Of a DNA stretch of 64,000 nt, positions 63,964-64,000 are shown one piece after another; within the stretch, counting starts at the first letter, position 1, and the number at the start of each line of letters is the position of its first letter. Made by a program: the position numbers and the translations under genes. The notes below the pieces were generated by a model. That model had not been told where the DNA came from, made no database searches, and worked only from the letters and a program-made list of their open reading frames with translations. Origin of the DNA: CADCVT01 sp035940955 (GTDB taxonomy: Bacteria; Actinomycetota; Thermoleophilia; Solirubrobacterales; Solirubrobacteraceae); NCBI GenBank assembly GCA_035940955.1, contig DASZEJ010000160.1, forward strand, positions 8,281 to 72,280. Direction: 5' to 3'.

Positions 63964-64000
63964 ATGCTCGCCGACCTCGACCTGCTGCTCACGGTGGTGT
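63964..64000 (+). CDS. Start of a probable transposase gene (partial, cut by window end)
   Basis: ATG at 63964 after AAAAGGGGG, a strong SD with 5-6 nt spacing. The 12 visible codons read MLADLDLLLTVV. As I recall, many IS982-like transposases in actinobacteria begin with a similar D-L-D-x-L-L-T run. That is thin evidence. The 113-nt gap before it (63851-63963) has GGGATTACGGAGAGCAGG-like sequence that could include an IS end, but no inverted repeat can be checked because the other end lies outside. Base composition drops here compared with the kgd gene. Confidence 0.4.
   Translation, partial: MLADLDLLLTVV

Noticed and set aside
1..64000. CRISPR arrays, tRNA or rRNA genes, prophage
   Set aside because: No regularly spaced direct repeats with unique spacers, no cloverleaf or rRNA-like segments, and no phage structural genes were recognised. 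A dedicated scan (tRNAscan, Infernal) would settle RNA genes.

Overview
This 64-kb window is chromosomal DNA of very high GC content from an actinobacterium, most likely class Thermoleophilia (Solirubrobacterales or a close relative). I base this on the extreme GC3, the many GTG and TTG starts, the 4-nt ATGA/GTGA gene overlaps, actinobacterial families (DUF6421, DUF4178, DUF4247, DUF2617, DUF3817, Kgd-type oxoglutarate dehydrogenase), and many genes whose start lies only about 6-13 nt behind a TAnnnT-like -10 box, which suggests leaderless mRNAs. The taxon is an inference; no rRNA or tRNA gene was seen.

Layout. 1-5114: small unknowns, a broken enoyl-CoA hydratase, then a minus-strand run (zinc-ribbon/discoidin-like protein, cyclophilin, aldehyde dehydrogenase, EamA exporter). 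5148-13651: DEAD-box helicase, cupredoxin lipoprotein, quinone reductase, PfkB kinase, citrate synthase, GNAT, and a GT-C-like membrane protein. 13661-20173: a second PfkB kinase and a YgjP-like peptidase, then a divergent Lrp/AsnC regulator facing an operon DUF6421-SDR-threonine aldolase-like protein. The DUF6421/SDR junction carries three tandem 11-codon minicistrons. 20170-26405: MTHFR, a metallo-beta-lactamase (MBL) hydrolase, a SnoaL-MBL fusion, a PLP aminotransferase and an M29 aminopeptidase.

26600-32608 is a five-gene operon: GMC oxidoreductase, alpha/beta hydrolase with Cys at the nucleophile position, acetoacetate-decarboxylase-like protein, small membrane protein and patatin. It looks like a lipid or sterol-like breakdown pathway. 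34100-37060 is the most accessory-looking stretch: frameshifted genes and a three-gene unit of an ART-like (HYD1-type) protein, a MerR-HTH/DUF2188-like regulator with two palindromes over its promoter, and a coupled zinc-ribbon gene. 37176-41043: membrane protein, endonuclease/exonuclease/phosphatase, AraC regulator, and a secreted protein whose ribosome-binding site lies in a hairpin. 41156-45616: DUF4178, coiled coil, DUF2617, DUF4247, secreted/membrane protein, DUF350 and a membrane spermidine-synthase-like protein, an actinobacterial cluster of unknown function.

45846-54321: pyruvate kinase with a structured leader, UbiB-like kinase, a divergent glyoxalase II-like/glyoxalase I pair, a large membrane protein, a rhodanese/MarR divergent pair with several dyads, and an exopolyphosphatase. 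54350-58580 is a minus-strand operon: AGPS-like flavoprotein, glucuronyl C5-epimerase-like protein, ketopantoate-reductase-like protein and an unknown. 58601-63850 runs NUDIX, DUF3817 and a 1430-residue protein joining two lipoyl domains, a peripheral-subunit-binding domain and an E2 domain to a full 2-oxoglutarate dehydrogenase E1. The window ends in the first codons of a probable transposase.
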